A program made the position numbers and the translations under genes. The notes under the pieces are model-generated. The model did not search any database and was not told the DNA's origin. It was given only the letters and a program-made list of their open reading frames with translations. A stretch of DNA of 27,698 bases, taken from the NCBI GenBank assembly GCA_937958075.1, contig CALFFB010000227.1, positions 1-27,698 on the forward strand, given 5' to 3'. Origin of the DNA: an uncultured Geobacteraceae bacterium (GTDB taxonomy: Bacteria > Desulfobacterota > Desulfuromonadia > Desulfuromonadales > Geopsychrobacteraceae). This document shows positions 8,874-16,551 of this stretch, in pieces. The first letter of the stretch is position 1. The number at the start of each line of letters is the position of its first letter.

Positions 8874-9406
8874 GCAGGCATGTGTTCAGAGATATTCGTG
8901 GCACCCTGCAGCCCTTCTGGGTGACCCTGCGCAATCTGTTCCGCAAGCCGGTAACGGTGCAGTATCCGGAGCAGAAGCAGCAATTGCCGGAGCGCTATCG
9001 GGCACGCCTGATCCTGACCCGTGATCCCGATGGCGGCGAGCGCTGCGTCGCCTGTCACCTGTGCAGCGCCGCCTGTCCGGTCGATTGTATCTCCATGCAG
9101 GCGACGGAGGCAGCTGACGGCCGTCGCTACGCCGCCTGGTTCCGCATCAACTTCACCCGGTGTATCTTCTGCGGACTCTGTACCGAGGCCTGTCCGACCA
9201 AAGCCATTCAGGTCACCGCCGATTTTGAACTGGCCGGGCGCGACCCCTTGAAACTGGTGTACGAGAAAGTCGACCTGCTGGTGGATCATTGCGGCAATGA
9301 CAACAGCTATAATTTCTACCACCAGACCGGTATCGGGGTGACAGCGCCCCGTGGCGAAAATCCGCAGGAAACGAAACCGATGGATGTCAAGGATCTGATG
9401 CCATGA
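8870..9406 (+). CDS. nuoI: NADH-quinone oxidoreductase subunit I (NuoI, 23 kDa)
   Basis: A 178-residue 8Fe ferredoxin-type subunit carrying clusters N6a and N6b, which pass electrons to N2 in the NuoB domain. Cluster motifs are C59-x2-C62-x2-C65-x3-C69P and C98-x2-C101-x2-C104-x3-C108P. The N-terminal amphipathic region (TLQPFWVTLRNLFRKPVTVQ) is the usual membrane-surface helix followed by the PVT-x-QYPE segment of the family. I start it at the ATG at 8870, overlapping the nuoH stop (ATGA); an upstream in-frame ATG at 8798 lies inside nuoH and adds unrelated residues. The stop overlaps the nuoJ ATG. Confidence 0.96.
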   Translation: MSRHVFRDIRGTLQPFWVTLRNLFRKPVTVQYPEQKQQLPERYRARLILTRDPDGGERCVACHLCSAACPVDCISMQATEAADGRRYAAWFRINFTRCIFCGLCTEACPTKAIQVTADFELAGRDPLKLVYEKVDLLVDHCGNDNSYNFYHQTGIGVTAPRGENPQETKPMDVKDLMP

Positions 9407-9930
9407 CCGCGACCCTGATCTTTTATCTGCTGGGGGCAGTGGCCCTGGTGACAACGGCGCTGGCCATCATTCAGCGAAATCCGGTGTATGCCGTCATCTA
9501 TCTGGTGAAAAGCATCTTTGCCCTGGCCCTGATCTTTTATCTGCTGGGGGCGCCGCTGGTGGCCGCGCTGCAGGTGATTGTCTACGCCGGGGCCATCATG
9601 GTGCTCTTCCTGTTTGTCATCATGATGCTGGAGATCACCCCCGTCAGCGCCCGAAAAAGTTCCGCTCCGGGGTGGCTGAGCTGGACCCCTGTGGTGCTGG
9701 TGGCGCTGGTGCTGGCCGTCATGACCCTGCTGCTCATCGGCCTCGATCCGGTGGCGGAGCAGGGGATCCCCCGCTGGCACGCAACCCCGCGGGATTTCGG
9801 CTATGCCCTGTTCAACGAATACGCCCTGGCGGTCAAGATTATCTCCTTTCAACTGTCCTTTGCGGCCGTTGGCGCTTTTCATATCGGCCTGACAGAACGC
9901 AGGCGGGCCCGGATGGAGAAGGATTCATGA
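9403..9930 (+). CDS. nuoJ: NADH-quinone oxidoreductase subunit J (NuoJ)
   Basis: A 175-residue membrane subunit next to NuoH, NuoK and NuoA in the proton-translocating arm. The signature third helix YAGAIMVLFLFVIMML (61-76) is clear, with about five hydrophobic segments overall and a basic C-terminus (ERRRARMEK). The start overlaps the nuoI stop and the stop overlaps the nuoK ATG, both as ATGA. Unusually, a perfect 25-nt direct repeat (9413-9437 and 9527-9551) encodes the same octapeptide LIFYLLGA at residues 5-12 and 43-50, in the first and second helices (see findings). Confidence 0.95.
   Translation: MTATLIFYLLGAVALVTTALAIIQRNPVYAVIYLVKSIFALALIFYLLGAPLVAALQVIVYAGAIMVLFLFVIMMLEITPVSARKSSAPGWLSWTPVVLVALVLAVMTLLLIGLDPVAEQGIPRWHATPRDFGYALFNEYALAVKIISFQLSFAAVGAFHIGLTERRRARMEKDS
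9413..9551 (+). repeat. Perfect 25-nt direct repeat pair inside nuoJ
   Basis: Positions 9413-9437 and 9527-9551 are identical over 25 nt (CCCTGATCTT...GGGGGC). They start 114 nt apart, which is exactly 38 codons, so both copies are read in the same frame as LIFYLLGA. The flanking bases differ on both sides. Confidence 0.9.
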
Positions 9931-10232
9931 TTGTGCCGATGGAACATCTGCTGGTGCTGGCGACCCTGCTCTTTGTCCTGGGGTTTTCCTGTGTCCTGGT
10001 GCGCCGCAACCTGATTCTGATACTGATCGGAGTGGAGATCATGATCAATGCCGTCGGCCTGGTGTTTATCGGCGCTGCTGCCTTGTGGCAGCAGGTGGAC
10101 GGTCAGATCATGGTGCTGCTGCTGATGGCGATCACCGCAGCCGAGGTGGCAATTGCCCTGGCTCTGGTGGTCCATCTGCACCAGCGCAAACAGAGTATCG
10201 ATGTTGGTCTGTTTGACGAAATGAGGGGCTGA
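9927..10232 (+). CDS. nuoK: NADH-quinone oxidoreductase subunit K (NuoK)
   Basis: A 101-residue three-helix membrane subunit related to MrpC of Na+/H+ antiporters. The two membrane glutamates needed for proton transfer are E37 (LIGVEIMINA) and E73 (ITAAEVAIAL), one residue offset from E. coli E36 and E72. The ATG at 9927 overlaps the nuoJ stop and has a GGAGAAGGA ribosome site; a second ATG at 9939 would give a 97-residue form that is also possible. The stop overlaps the nuoL ATG by one base. Length is standard. Confidence 0.96.
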   Translation: MIVPMEHLLVLATLLFVLGFSCVLVRRNLILILIGVEIMINAVGLVFIGAAALWQQVDGQIMVLLLMAITAAEVAIALALVVHLHQRKQSIDVGLFDEMRG

Positions 10233-12097
10233 TGGCAACTCTTCTGGTTCTCATACTCCTTCTGCCGCTGGCTGGCGGTGTGGTCAATGCCTGCTTCGGC
10301 AATCGTCTGCCGCGCCCGGTCCCGGTGTTTATCGCCACCGGCAGCGTTATCGGCAGCTTTCTCGCCTGCGTCGGCAGTGTCACCGCGGCAGCGGGGGACG
10401 GCTACCGCCTGACCCTGTTCACCTGGCTGCAGAGCGGCAACTTCACAGCGGATGTCGGCCTGTTGTTTGATCCCCTGGCGGCGGTCATGGCGTTGATGGT
10501 GACCGGTGTCGCCAGTCTGATTCATCTCTATGCTGCCGGCTACATGGAAGAGGATCCGGACCAGACGCGGTTTTTCGCTCTCCTCAACCTCTTCGTCTTT
10601 GCCATGCTGACCATTGTCCTGGCGGACAACCTGCTGCTGCTGTTCCTTGGCTGGGAGGGGGTTGGCTTCTGCTCCTACGGACTTATCGGTTTCTGGTACA
10701 GCAAAAAGGAAAACGCCGACGCCGGCCGCAAGGCCTTTATTGTCACCCGCATCGGCGACCTGTTTTTTGCCGCAGCGCTGCTCTGGCTCTTTGCCCTGTT
10801 CGGTACCATCGGTATCGAAGTGATCAACGGCCGTGCCGGAGAACTGGCGGGGACAACGACAGTGACCCTGCTGGCGCTGTTGCTGCTTCTCGGCGCCTGT
10901 GGCAAAAGTGCCCAACTGCCCCTGATGACCTGGTTGCCCGACGCCATGGCCGGTCCGACTCCGGTTTCGGCGTTGATTCATGCCGCGACCATGGTGACCG
11001 CCGGTGTCTATCTGCTGTGTCGCCTGTTCCCTCTGGTTTCCCTGTCGCCGCTGGCCATGGCAGCCATTGCCCTGGTGGGTGTCGCTACCGCCCTGTATGC
11101 TGCGACCTGCGCCCTGGCCCAGCACGAGATCAAGCGGGTGCTGGCCTACTCGACCATGAGCCAGGTCGGCTATATGTTTCTGGCGGTGGGTTTGGGCAGT
11201 GTCTCGGCCGCCATGTTCCACCTGATCACCCACGCTTTCTTCAAGGCGCTGCTGTTCATGACCGCCGGTTGCCTGATCAATCTGGCCGGACATGAAAACG
11301 ATATCCGGCGCATGGGCGGCATGCGCCAGCGCTCGCAGGCCGTGTTCTGGCTGTTCAGTGCCGGACTGGTGTGCCTGGCGGGGGCCCCCCTGACCAGCGG
11401 TTTCTTTTCCAAGGACCTGATCCTGGCCACCGCCTTTGCCAAAGGGGATCTGTTTCATCAAGGCCTTTACGGCCTTGGCGTGCTGACCGCCGCCCTGACC
11501 TCTTTTTACTGTTTCCGTCTGGCCTACCTCGTGTTTGGCGGGGATTTCCGGGGGGAGGAGCTGCCGCACGCGCCCCATGCGTTAATGCTGTGGCCGCTCC
11601 TGCCGCTGGCGGTGCTCGGTCTTGGTGCCGGTCTGCTCAACCTGCCCCATCTGCTGGGAGGCCACTCCTGGCTGTCCGGCTGGCTGGCAAGAGAGGAGGA
11701 TATCCTCCATCTGTCTCTGGATACGGAATATCTGCTGGTTGCTACCGCCGTGGGGGTGTTTGTCCTCGGCTGGCTGGCAGCGCACCTGCGCTACCGACGC
11801 TTCAGAGAGCATGAGCCCCGTGGCCTGCGTCAGTTCCTCCTGCAGGGCTGGAATTTCGACGCCCTGTTCGCCCGGGTGCTGGTGCGTCCCTTCAGGGCTG
11901 CGGGTCGTTTCTGCAGCCACGGCATCGAAACAGGGGTCATAGAGGGGCTGCTGGCGGGATGTGCCGCGACCTGTGTGAGTTGGGGGCAGCGGTTGCGGAC
12001 CCTGGCCGACGGCCGGGTGAACCACTACCTGTATGGACTGTTGTGGGGGATGCTGCTGATCGTCGGCTGGTTTTTGCTGCGGGCGGTGGTGTCATGA
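10232..12097 (+). CDS. nuoL: NADH-quinone oxidoreductase subunit L (NuoL)
   Basis: A 621-residue antiporter-like proton-pumping subunit at the distal end of the complex I membrane arm. The key residues E142 (FLGWEGVGFCSY) and K225 (GACGKSAQLP) correspond to E144 and K229 of E. coli. The MTWLPDAMAGPTPVSALIHAA-type core motif and the later SHAFFKALLF-like TM8 region (here THAFFKALLF) are present. The C-terminal part (about 490-621) holds the segment expected to form the long lateral helix plus a final transmembrane anchor. Length matches the family. The ATG overlaps the nuoK stop by one base. The stop overlaps the ATG of a 20-codon reading frame that leads into nuoM. Confidence 0.97.
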   Translation: MATLLVLILLLPLAGGVVNACFGNRLPRPVPVFIATGSVIGSFLACVGSVTAAAGDGYRLTLFTWLQSGNFTADVGLLFDPLAAVMALMVTGVASLIHLYAAGYMEEDPDQTRFFALLNLFVFAMLTIVLADNLLLLFLGWEGVGFCSYGLIGFWYSKKENADAGRKAFIVTRIGDLFFAAALLWLFALFGTIGIEVINGRAGELAGTTTVTLLALLLLLGACGKSAQLPLMTWLPDAMAGPTPVSALIHAATMVTAGVYLLCRLFPLVSLSPLAMAAIALVGVATALYAATCALAQHEIKRVLAYSTMSQVGYMFLAVGLGSVSAAMFHLITHAFFKALLFMTAGCLINLAGHENDIRRMGGMRQRSQAVFWLFSAGLVCLAGAPLTSGFFSKDLILATAFAKGDLFHQGLYGLGVLTAALTSFYCFRLAYLVFGGDFRGEELPHAPHALMLWPLLPLAVLGLGAGLLNLPHLLGGHSWLSGWLAREEDILHLSLDTEYLLVATAVGVFVLGWLAAHLRYRRFREHEPRGLRQFLLQGWNFDALFARVLVRPFRAAGRFCSHGIETGVIEGLLAGCAATCVSWGQRLRTLADGRVNHYLYGLLWGMLLIVGWFLLRAVVS

Positions 12098-12156
12098 TGG
12101 ACATGAGGCCTTCAGCGTCTAACAGGATCGCGATATCTATGGAAAGCAGAGGATGA
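12094..12156 (+). CDS. Possible 20-codon minicistron bridging nuoL and nuoM
   Basis: A reading frame of 20 codons plus stop (MMDMRPSASNRIAISMESRG) fills the only sizeable gap in the nuoA-nuoN membrane half of the operon. Its ATG overlaps the nuoL stop (ATGA at 12094-12097) and its TGA stop overlaps the nuoM ATG (ATGA at 12153-12156), so it is stitched to both neighbours like a normal operon gene. A weak GGTGG precedes it. It resembles no known Nuo subunit and could be a coupling leader or a chance frame. I give it low confidence as a protein but fair confidence as a coupling device. Confidence 0.35.
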   Translation: MMDMRPSASNRIAISMESRG

Positions 12157-13643
12157 CCGGGATGCTAGCAACGGATTTTTCCATATTGAGCCTGCTCCTG
12201 TGGCTGCCTGTGGCCGGAGCCCTGGTCTGTCTGGTGACCGGTTCCCGCGCTCCGTCGGTACCGCGCTGGATCGCCCTGGTCACCGCTGTGCTGGTGCTGG
12301 TCGGGGCCCTGCTGCTGATGCTGGTCCATGACCGTTCCGGTGGCTGGATGCTGCTGGAAGATCGGACCTGGATCGAGGCCTTTGGTATCCGCTACACCCT
12401 GGGCCTTGATGGTATCTCTCTGTTGCTGATCGTTTTGACGGCCTTTATGCAGGTCATGGCGGTGCTTGTGTCCTGGCGCCAGGATAAGGCGCCCCAGGTG
12501 TTCTTCGCCCTGCTGCTGGTGCTGGAAACGGCCGTCATCGGGGTGCTGCTGGCCCTTGACCTGATTCTCTTCTACCTGTTCTGGGAACTGATGCTGATTC
12601 CCATGTTCTTCCTCATCGGAATCTGGGGTTACGAGCGGCGTTTTTACGCGGCCGTGAAGTTCTTTCTCTTTACCCTTGTCGGCAGCCTGTGTCTGCTGCT
12701 GGCGGTGATCGGCCTGTATCTGCTGCACGGTGCCCAGACCGGTGTTTACACCTTTGCCCTTGAGGCCCTGAAGCAGACTGAGTTGAGCGCCGGTCAGGAG
12801 CTGCTGTTTTTCCTCTGTTTCATGGCCGCCTTTGCCGTCAAGGTGCCCTTGTTCCCCTTTCACAGCTGGCTGCCAGACGCCCATGCTGAAGGTCCGCCGG
12901 CCGGCTCCGTTGATCTGGCGGGGCTGCTGCTGAAAACCGGCGTTTACGGCATGATCCGTTTTGCCTTTCCCCTGTTCCCCGCAGCTGCGCAGAAATTTCT
13001 GCCGGTCCTGGCGGTTCTCGCTCTGGTCGGTCTTTTTTATGCCGCCTGGGTGGCTTTTTCGCAGCTCGACATCAAGCGTATCGTTGCCTATTCGTCCATC
13101 TCCCATCTGGGCTTTGTTATCCTCGGGCTGGCCGCCTGGAACCAGATTGCCGTTGAGGGCAGTCTGCTGCTGATGGTCAATCACGCCATCACCACCGGGG
13201 GCATGTTCGCTGCCATCGCCATGATTCAGCTGCGCACCGGCACCCGTGATCTCAACCAGCTGGGTGGACTGTGGAAGAGTCAACCCAATCTGGCGGCCTT
13301 TTTCCTGCTCTTCAGCATGGCCTCTCTGGGGCTGCCCGGCCTGGCCAACTTTGCCGGGGAAATTCTGATTCTGATCGGGGTGTTCAGTGTCAAGCCCCTG
13401 TGGGCTCTCTTCGCTGTTGGCGGAATTCTGATGTCGGCCGTCTATACCCTGCGGATGGTGCAGGGCACGTTGTGGGGAGCCAGTTGCGAACCCTTTGACC
13501 GGCGTGACCTGGATGCCCGCGAGTGGGGGATCCTCATTCCCCTGGCGCTGCTGGTGGTGCTCCTCGGCTGCTACCCGCAACCCCTTCTGGATGTTCTGCG
13601 GGAACCGGTGAGCGCCCTGCTGCTGACAGGAGGACAGCCATGA
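12153..13643 (+). CDS. nuoM: NADH-quinone oxidoreductase subunit M (NuoM)
   Basis: A 496-residue antiporter-like proton pump subunit lying between NuoL and NuoN in the membrane arm. E145 (YLFWELMLIPMFF) and K230 (AFAVKVPLFPFHSWLPDAHAE region) match the essential E144 and K234 of E. coli. About fourteen hydrophobic segments are seen. The ATG at 12153 follows a GGAAAGCAGAGG purine run; no earlier in-frame start exists because a stop lies at 12120-12122. An ATG at 12162 is an alternative. The stop overlaps the nuoN ATG (ATGA at 13640-13643). Confidence 0.96.
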   Translation: MTGMLATDFSILSLLLWLPVAGALVCLVTGSRAPSVPRWIALVTAVLVLVGALLLMLVHDRSGGWMLLEDRTWIEAFGIRYTLGLDGISLLLIVLTAFMQVMAVLVSWRQDKAPQVFFALLLVLETAVIGVLLALDLILFYLFWELMLIPMFFLIGIWGYERRFYAAVKFFLFTLVGSLCLLLAVIGLYLLHGAQTGVYTFALEALKQTELSAGQELLFFLCFMAAFAVKVPLFPFHSWLPDAHAEGPPAGSVDLAGLLLKTGVYGMIRFAFPLFPAAAQKFLPVLAVLALVGLFYAAWVAFSQLDIKRIVAYSSISHLGFVILGLAAWNQIAVEGSLLLMVNHAITTGGMFAAIAMIQLRTGTRDLNQLGGLWKSQPNLAAFFLLFSMASLGLPGLANFAGEILILIGVFSVKPLWALFAVGGILMSAVYTLRMVQGTLWGASCEPFDRRDLDAREWGILIPLALLVVLLGCYPQPLLDVLREPVSALLLTGGQP

Positions 13644-15058
13644 CCCTGGCAGCCCTGCAGTCCCTTCTCCCGCAGATCCTGCTGGCCCTGGGCTCTACCG
13701 CGATCCTGCTTGGCGGTGCCTGGGTGCGTAACCGCCAGCTGTGGCTGGTTGTCGGTGCCGTGATCGCCCTGCTGGCAGCCATGACTGCCGCTTTTGTCGA
13801 ACCGTCGCAGACGGATATCCTCGGCCTGTACGGGGCCACGGCCTACGCTCGTTTCTGTACGGTCTTCTGGTCCCTGACCGTTGCCGCGACCCTGGTCATG
13901 TCGAGCCGTTATGTCGAGCTTTATCGTTTCGGCGGGGGCGAATACGCCTCGCTGATGCTCTTTGCCGCGGCGGGCATGAGTCTGCTTTCGGCAGCGACCT
14001 CCTTTGTCGGTCTGTTTCTCGGTCTTGAGGTACTGACCCTTGCCCTTTACGTACTCATCGCTTTTCGTTATGCCGATAATCGTGGCGCCGAAGCGGGGAT
14101 GAAGTATCTGATCTTCGGTGCCGTCGCCACGGCGTTTCTGGCCTTTGGCATCGGTTTGATCTATACGGCGACGGGCACCTTTGATTTGCAGGCCGCCGCG
14201 GCGGGTCTCCAACTCGACAGCGGCATTCGCCCCTTGGGGCTGGCCGGCTGGGCGCTGCTCCTGGTCGCCGTGGGTTTCAAGATTTCACTGGTTCCCTTTC
14301 ATTTGTGGACCCCTGACGTCTACCAGGGGGCTCCGGCGCCGGTCGGCGGTCTGCTGGCGACGGCCGCCAAGGGTTCGGTGCTGGCCGCCTTTCTGCCTCT
14401 GGTGCTGATGACGGGCGGCAATGGTGAGATTGTCCGCATCCTCTGGTTTCTGGCCGTGATAACCATGCTCCTGGGATCTCTGGCCGCTTTGCCGCAGACC
14501 AATATCAAGCGGATGCTGGCCTACTCGTCTGTGGTGCATATGGGATATCTGCTGATTGCCTTGATCACCGGCTCCGACGCGGGATCGCAGGCGCTGCTCT
14601 TTTACCTGGTGATCTACTGCTTTGCGACCTTTGGGGCCTTCGGCATTGTCACCACCCTTGCCACCACCACAAACGAAATTCAGGATTACGACGAGCTGCG
14701 CGGACTGGGCGCCCTGTACCCCCGGCGCTGCGCCCTGCTGGCGGTGTTTCTTCTTTCCCTGGCGGGTATTCCGCCCCTGGCCGGATTCTTTGCCAAGTTC
14801 GGTCTGTTCCAGGCGGCGTTCAGGGCAGGTTACGCAGAACTGGCGGTCATCGGTGTGGTGGCGTCCATCCTCTCTGTCTACTACTACCTGCGCCCGCTGA
14901 TTGTCCTTTTTACGCCGGAGGAACGCGTGCTGCCGCGGGAAGCTGCGGGGTATCCTGAACTCACTCTACTGTTTTTCGCCGCAGTTGTGCTGATCTTGTT
15001 CGGACTGTACCCGGCACCGCTCCTCAGTCTGGTGTCCGTTGTACTGCCGGTCTTGTAG
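13640..15058 (+). CDS. nuoN: NADH-quinone oxidoreductase subunit N (NuoN)
   Basis: A 472-residue antiporter-like proton pump subunit, the one closest to NuoK in the membrane arm. E130 (FLGLEVLTLALYVLIAFR) and K214 (VGFKISLVPFHLWTPDVYQG) are the expected charged residues. The KRMLAYSSVVHMGY and GIPPLAGFFAKFGLF motifs are also typical. The ATG at 13640 is preferred over an upstream ATG at 13523 inside nuoM because a full AGGAGG ribosome site lies at 13628-13633 and the first transmembrane helix starts directly after it. It is the last nuo gene. The CoA-binding gene begins 23 nt beyond its stop without an intervening terminator. Confidence 0.96.
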   Translation: MTLAALQSLLPQILLALGSTAILLGGAWVRNRQLWLVVGAVIALLAAMTAAFVEPSQTDILGLYGATAYARFCTVFWSLTVAATLVMSSRYVELYRFGGGEYASLMLFAAAGMSLLSAATSFVGLFLGLEVLTLALYVLIAFRYADNRGAEAGMKYLIFGAVATAFLAFGIGLIYTATGTFDLQAAAAGLQLDSGIRPLGLAGWALLLVAVGFKISLVPFHLWTPDVYQGAPAPVGGLLATAAKGSVLAAFLPLVLMTGGNGEIVRILWFLAVITMLLGSLAALPQTNIKRMLAYSSVVHMGYLLIALITGSDAGSQALLFYLVIYCFATFGAFGIVTTLATTTNEIQDYDELRGLGALYPRRCALLAVFLLSLAGIPPLAGFFAKFGLFQAAFRAGYAELAVIGVVASILSVYYYLRPLIVLFTPEERVLPREAAGYPELTLLFFAAVVLILFGLYPAPLLSLVSVVLPVL

Positions 15059-15081
15059 CAAAACGAAACCAGGAGGCAGGT

Positions 15082-15483
15082 ATGTCTGTTGATGAAAAGG
15101 TTGCTCGTTTTCTGACCTCTGAAATCTATGCAGTGGCCGGAGCTTCAAGTAACCGTGACAAATTCGGTAACCGGGTTTTTCGCTGCTATCAGCAGAAGGG
15201 ATATCGGGTTATACCGATCCACCCGCAGGAAAAACAGGTCGAAGGGGTCGATTGTGTCGCCCGGGTCGCTGACCTGCCGGCCGGGGTTACCAGCCTGTCG
15301 GTGGTGACGCCACCGAAAGTGACCGAGAATATCGTGCATCAGGCGGCCGCAAAGGGAATCCGCAATATCTGGATGCAGCCCGGTGCCGAGAGTCAGGCCG
15401 CTATCGCCTTTTGCGAAGAACAGGGCATCAACGTCATTGCCGACGGTACCTGCGTTCTGGTGCGGTTCGGCTGTCAGCACTGA
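15082..15483 (+). CDS. CoA-binding (YccU-type) Rossmann protein
   Basis: A 133-residue protein that is essentially a lone CoA-binding domain like that of the succinyl-CoA synthetase alpha subunit. The nucleotide loop is near residues 16-28 (YAVAGASSNRDKFGN), followed by the VIPIHP strand (43-48). The later IRNIWMQPGAES segment (93-104) is characteristic of the YccU family. The true ligand and role in this family are not settled. A strong AGGAGGCAGGT ribosome site precedes the ATG. The position 23 nt after nuoN on the same strand suggests co-transcription with the complex I operon, but a role in respiration is only inferred from that. Length is typical. Confidence 0.85.
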   Translation: MSVDEKVARFLTSEIYAVAGASSNRDKFGNRVFRCYQQKGYRVIPIHPQEKQVEGVDCVARVADLPAGVTSLSVVTPPKVTENIVHQAAAKGIRNIWMQPGAESQAAIAFCEEQGINVIADGTCVLVRFGCQH

Positions 15484-15548
15484 TGGCGCCGCGCAAATTC
15501 ACCTGCTGCGGCCCTGGCAGGCCCGCATGAATCAGTGGACGAAACACC

Positions 15549-15577
15549 AGGGACGCAAAGCATTGGGTCCTTTTTTT
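15549..15577 (+). terminator. Weak Rho-independent terminator
   Basis: AGGGAC (15549-15554) can pair with GTCCTT (15567-15572) including one G-T wobble, with a 12-nt loop, and runs into seven T residues (15571-15577). The stem is short, so termination is probably partial. It would mark the end of the nuo/CoA-binding transcript. Confidence 0.4.
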
Positions 15578-15602
15578 GTTCGCGCTGTCGTTGGATCCGG
15601 CC

Positions 15603-16457
15603 ATGAGTATGTTTCGTGATTTTGAAACCATCATCAAAAACATGGGAGAACTGCCCCCGTCTCCTATTGTTGCGACGAAACTGCTGGAGCTGTTGCGCAA
15701 GCCGGATCTGACCATTAAAGAGCTGGCGACCGCCGTGTCCCTTGATCCGGTTATCACCGCCCGCCTGATGAAAATGGCCAACTCGGTCTTTTATCAGCAG
15801 GTCAAACAGATCAATTCCGTTGATCGCGCCCTGATTGTCGTGGGGGAAAACGTGCTGATGAATCTGGCGCAGGAATACAGTCTGCGCAGTACCCAGCGCA
15901 CCTACGGTCTGTTTGAGCGCAAGTTGTGGGAGAACTCCATCGGATGTGCCGTGGCCGCGCGGATGCTGGCAGACAGCCTCACGGACCTCGACAAAAGCGA
16001 GGCCTATCTTGCCGGCTTGCAGCGCCATATCGGCAAGGTGGTGATGATCAACCGCGACAAGGCCCTGTACCGGGAAGTTGTCCGTGTCGTTGATGAAGGC
16101 AGTGGTGATCTGCGCGATGTCGAGCGCGGCCTTTTTGCCTACTCCCACGAGATGGTGGGCGCGGCCCTGCTCGATTTCTGGAATTATCCCAAACGCATCG
16201 TTGATGTCACCATGCATCATCATGATTTTGAATGGTTGCGCGACGAGGAGCCCGCGACCTTCAAACTGTGCGCGGTGGTCAGTCTGGCCGGTGATTTCTG
16301 TCGCTATTTCGGTATCGGCTTTAATCAGCGGCATGACTTTGAACTGGAGCTCAGTCGCGGTGCTGTCGCCCTTGAGGCCAATCCGATGATCATCGGCGAT
16401 TTGAAAGAAAAATTTCATCCGGACTTTTTAAAAGAACGGAACCTCTTTTTGTCCTGA
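15603..16457 (+). CDS. HDOD domain protein
   Basis: A 284-residue protein made almost wholly of an HDOD domain (about 10-210), a non-enzymatic relative of HD phosphohydrolases used in bacterial signalling. It begins with the common MxLPPSPIVATKLLELL pattern and the DPVITARLMKMANSVFY segment of the family. Where catalytic HD enzymes have GLLHDIGK, this protein has GLQRHIGK, so the metal-binding HD pair is lost, as expected for HDOD. The C-terminal 70 residues have no recognised domain. I used ATG at 15603; a TTG at 15576 would add nine residues without a ribosome site, and ATG at 15609 is also possible. It has no attached receiver or GGDEF domain, so its partner is unknown. Confidence 0.85.
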   Translation: MSMFRDFETIIKNMGELPPSPIVATKLLELLRKPDLTIKELATAVSLDPVITARLMKMANSVFYQQVKQINSVDRALIVVGENVLMNLAQEYSLRSTQRTYGLFERKLWENSIGCAVAARMLADSLTDLDKSEAYLAGLQRHIGKVVMINRDKALYREVVRVVDEGSGDLRDVERGLFAYSHEMVGAALLDFWNYPKRIVDVTMHHHDFEWLRDEEPATFKLCAVVSLAGDFCRYFGIGFNQRHDFELELSRGAVALEANPMIIGDLKEKFHPDFLKERNLFLS

Positions 16458-16551
16458 TGTCAGCCGGCATGCTCAGTTCTGGTAAAGATTGATTCTGAAA
16501 TGCTCATCTGCTGACACTCTTCACGCAGACAACCCCAGGAGCAAGCGGGCT

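Noticed and set aside
10103..11578. A 491-codon open frame antisense to nuoL, and a similar 471-codon frame antisense to nuoM (12165-13580).
   Set aside because: They are Gln/Gly/His-rich, as expected from reading Leu-rich CTG/GTG codons backwards. They have no domain or ribosome site, and the opposite strand encodes clear NuoL and NuoM.
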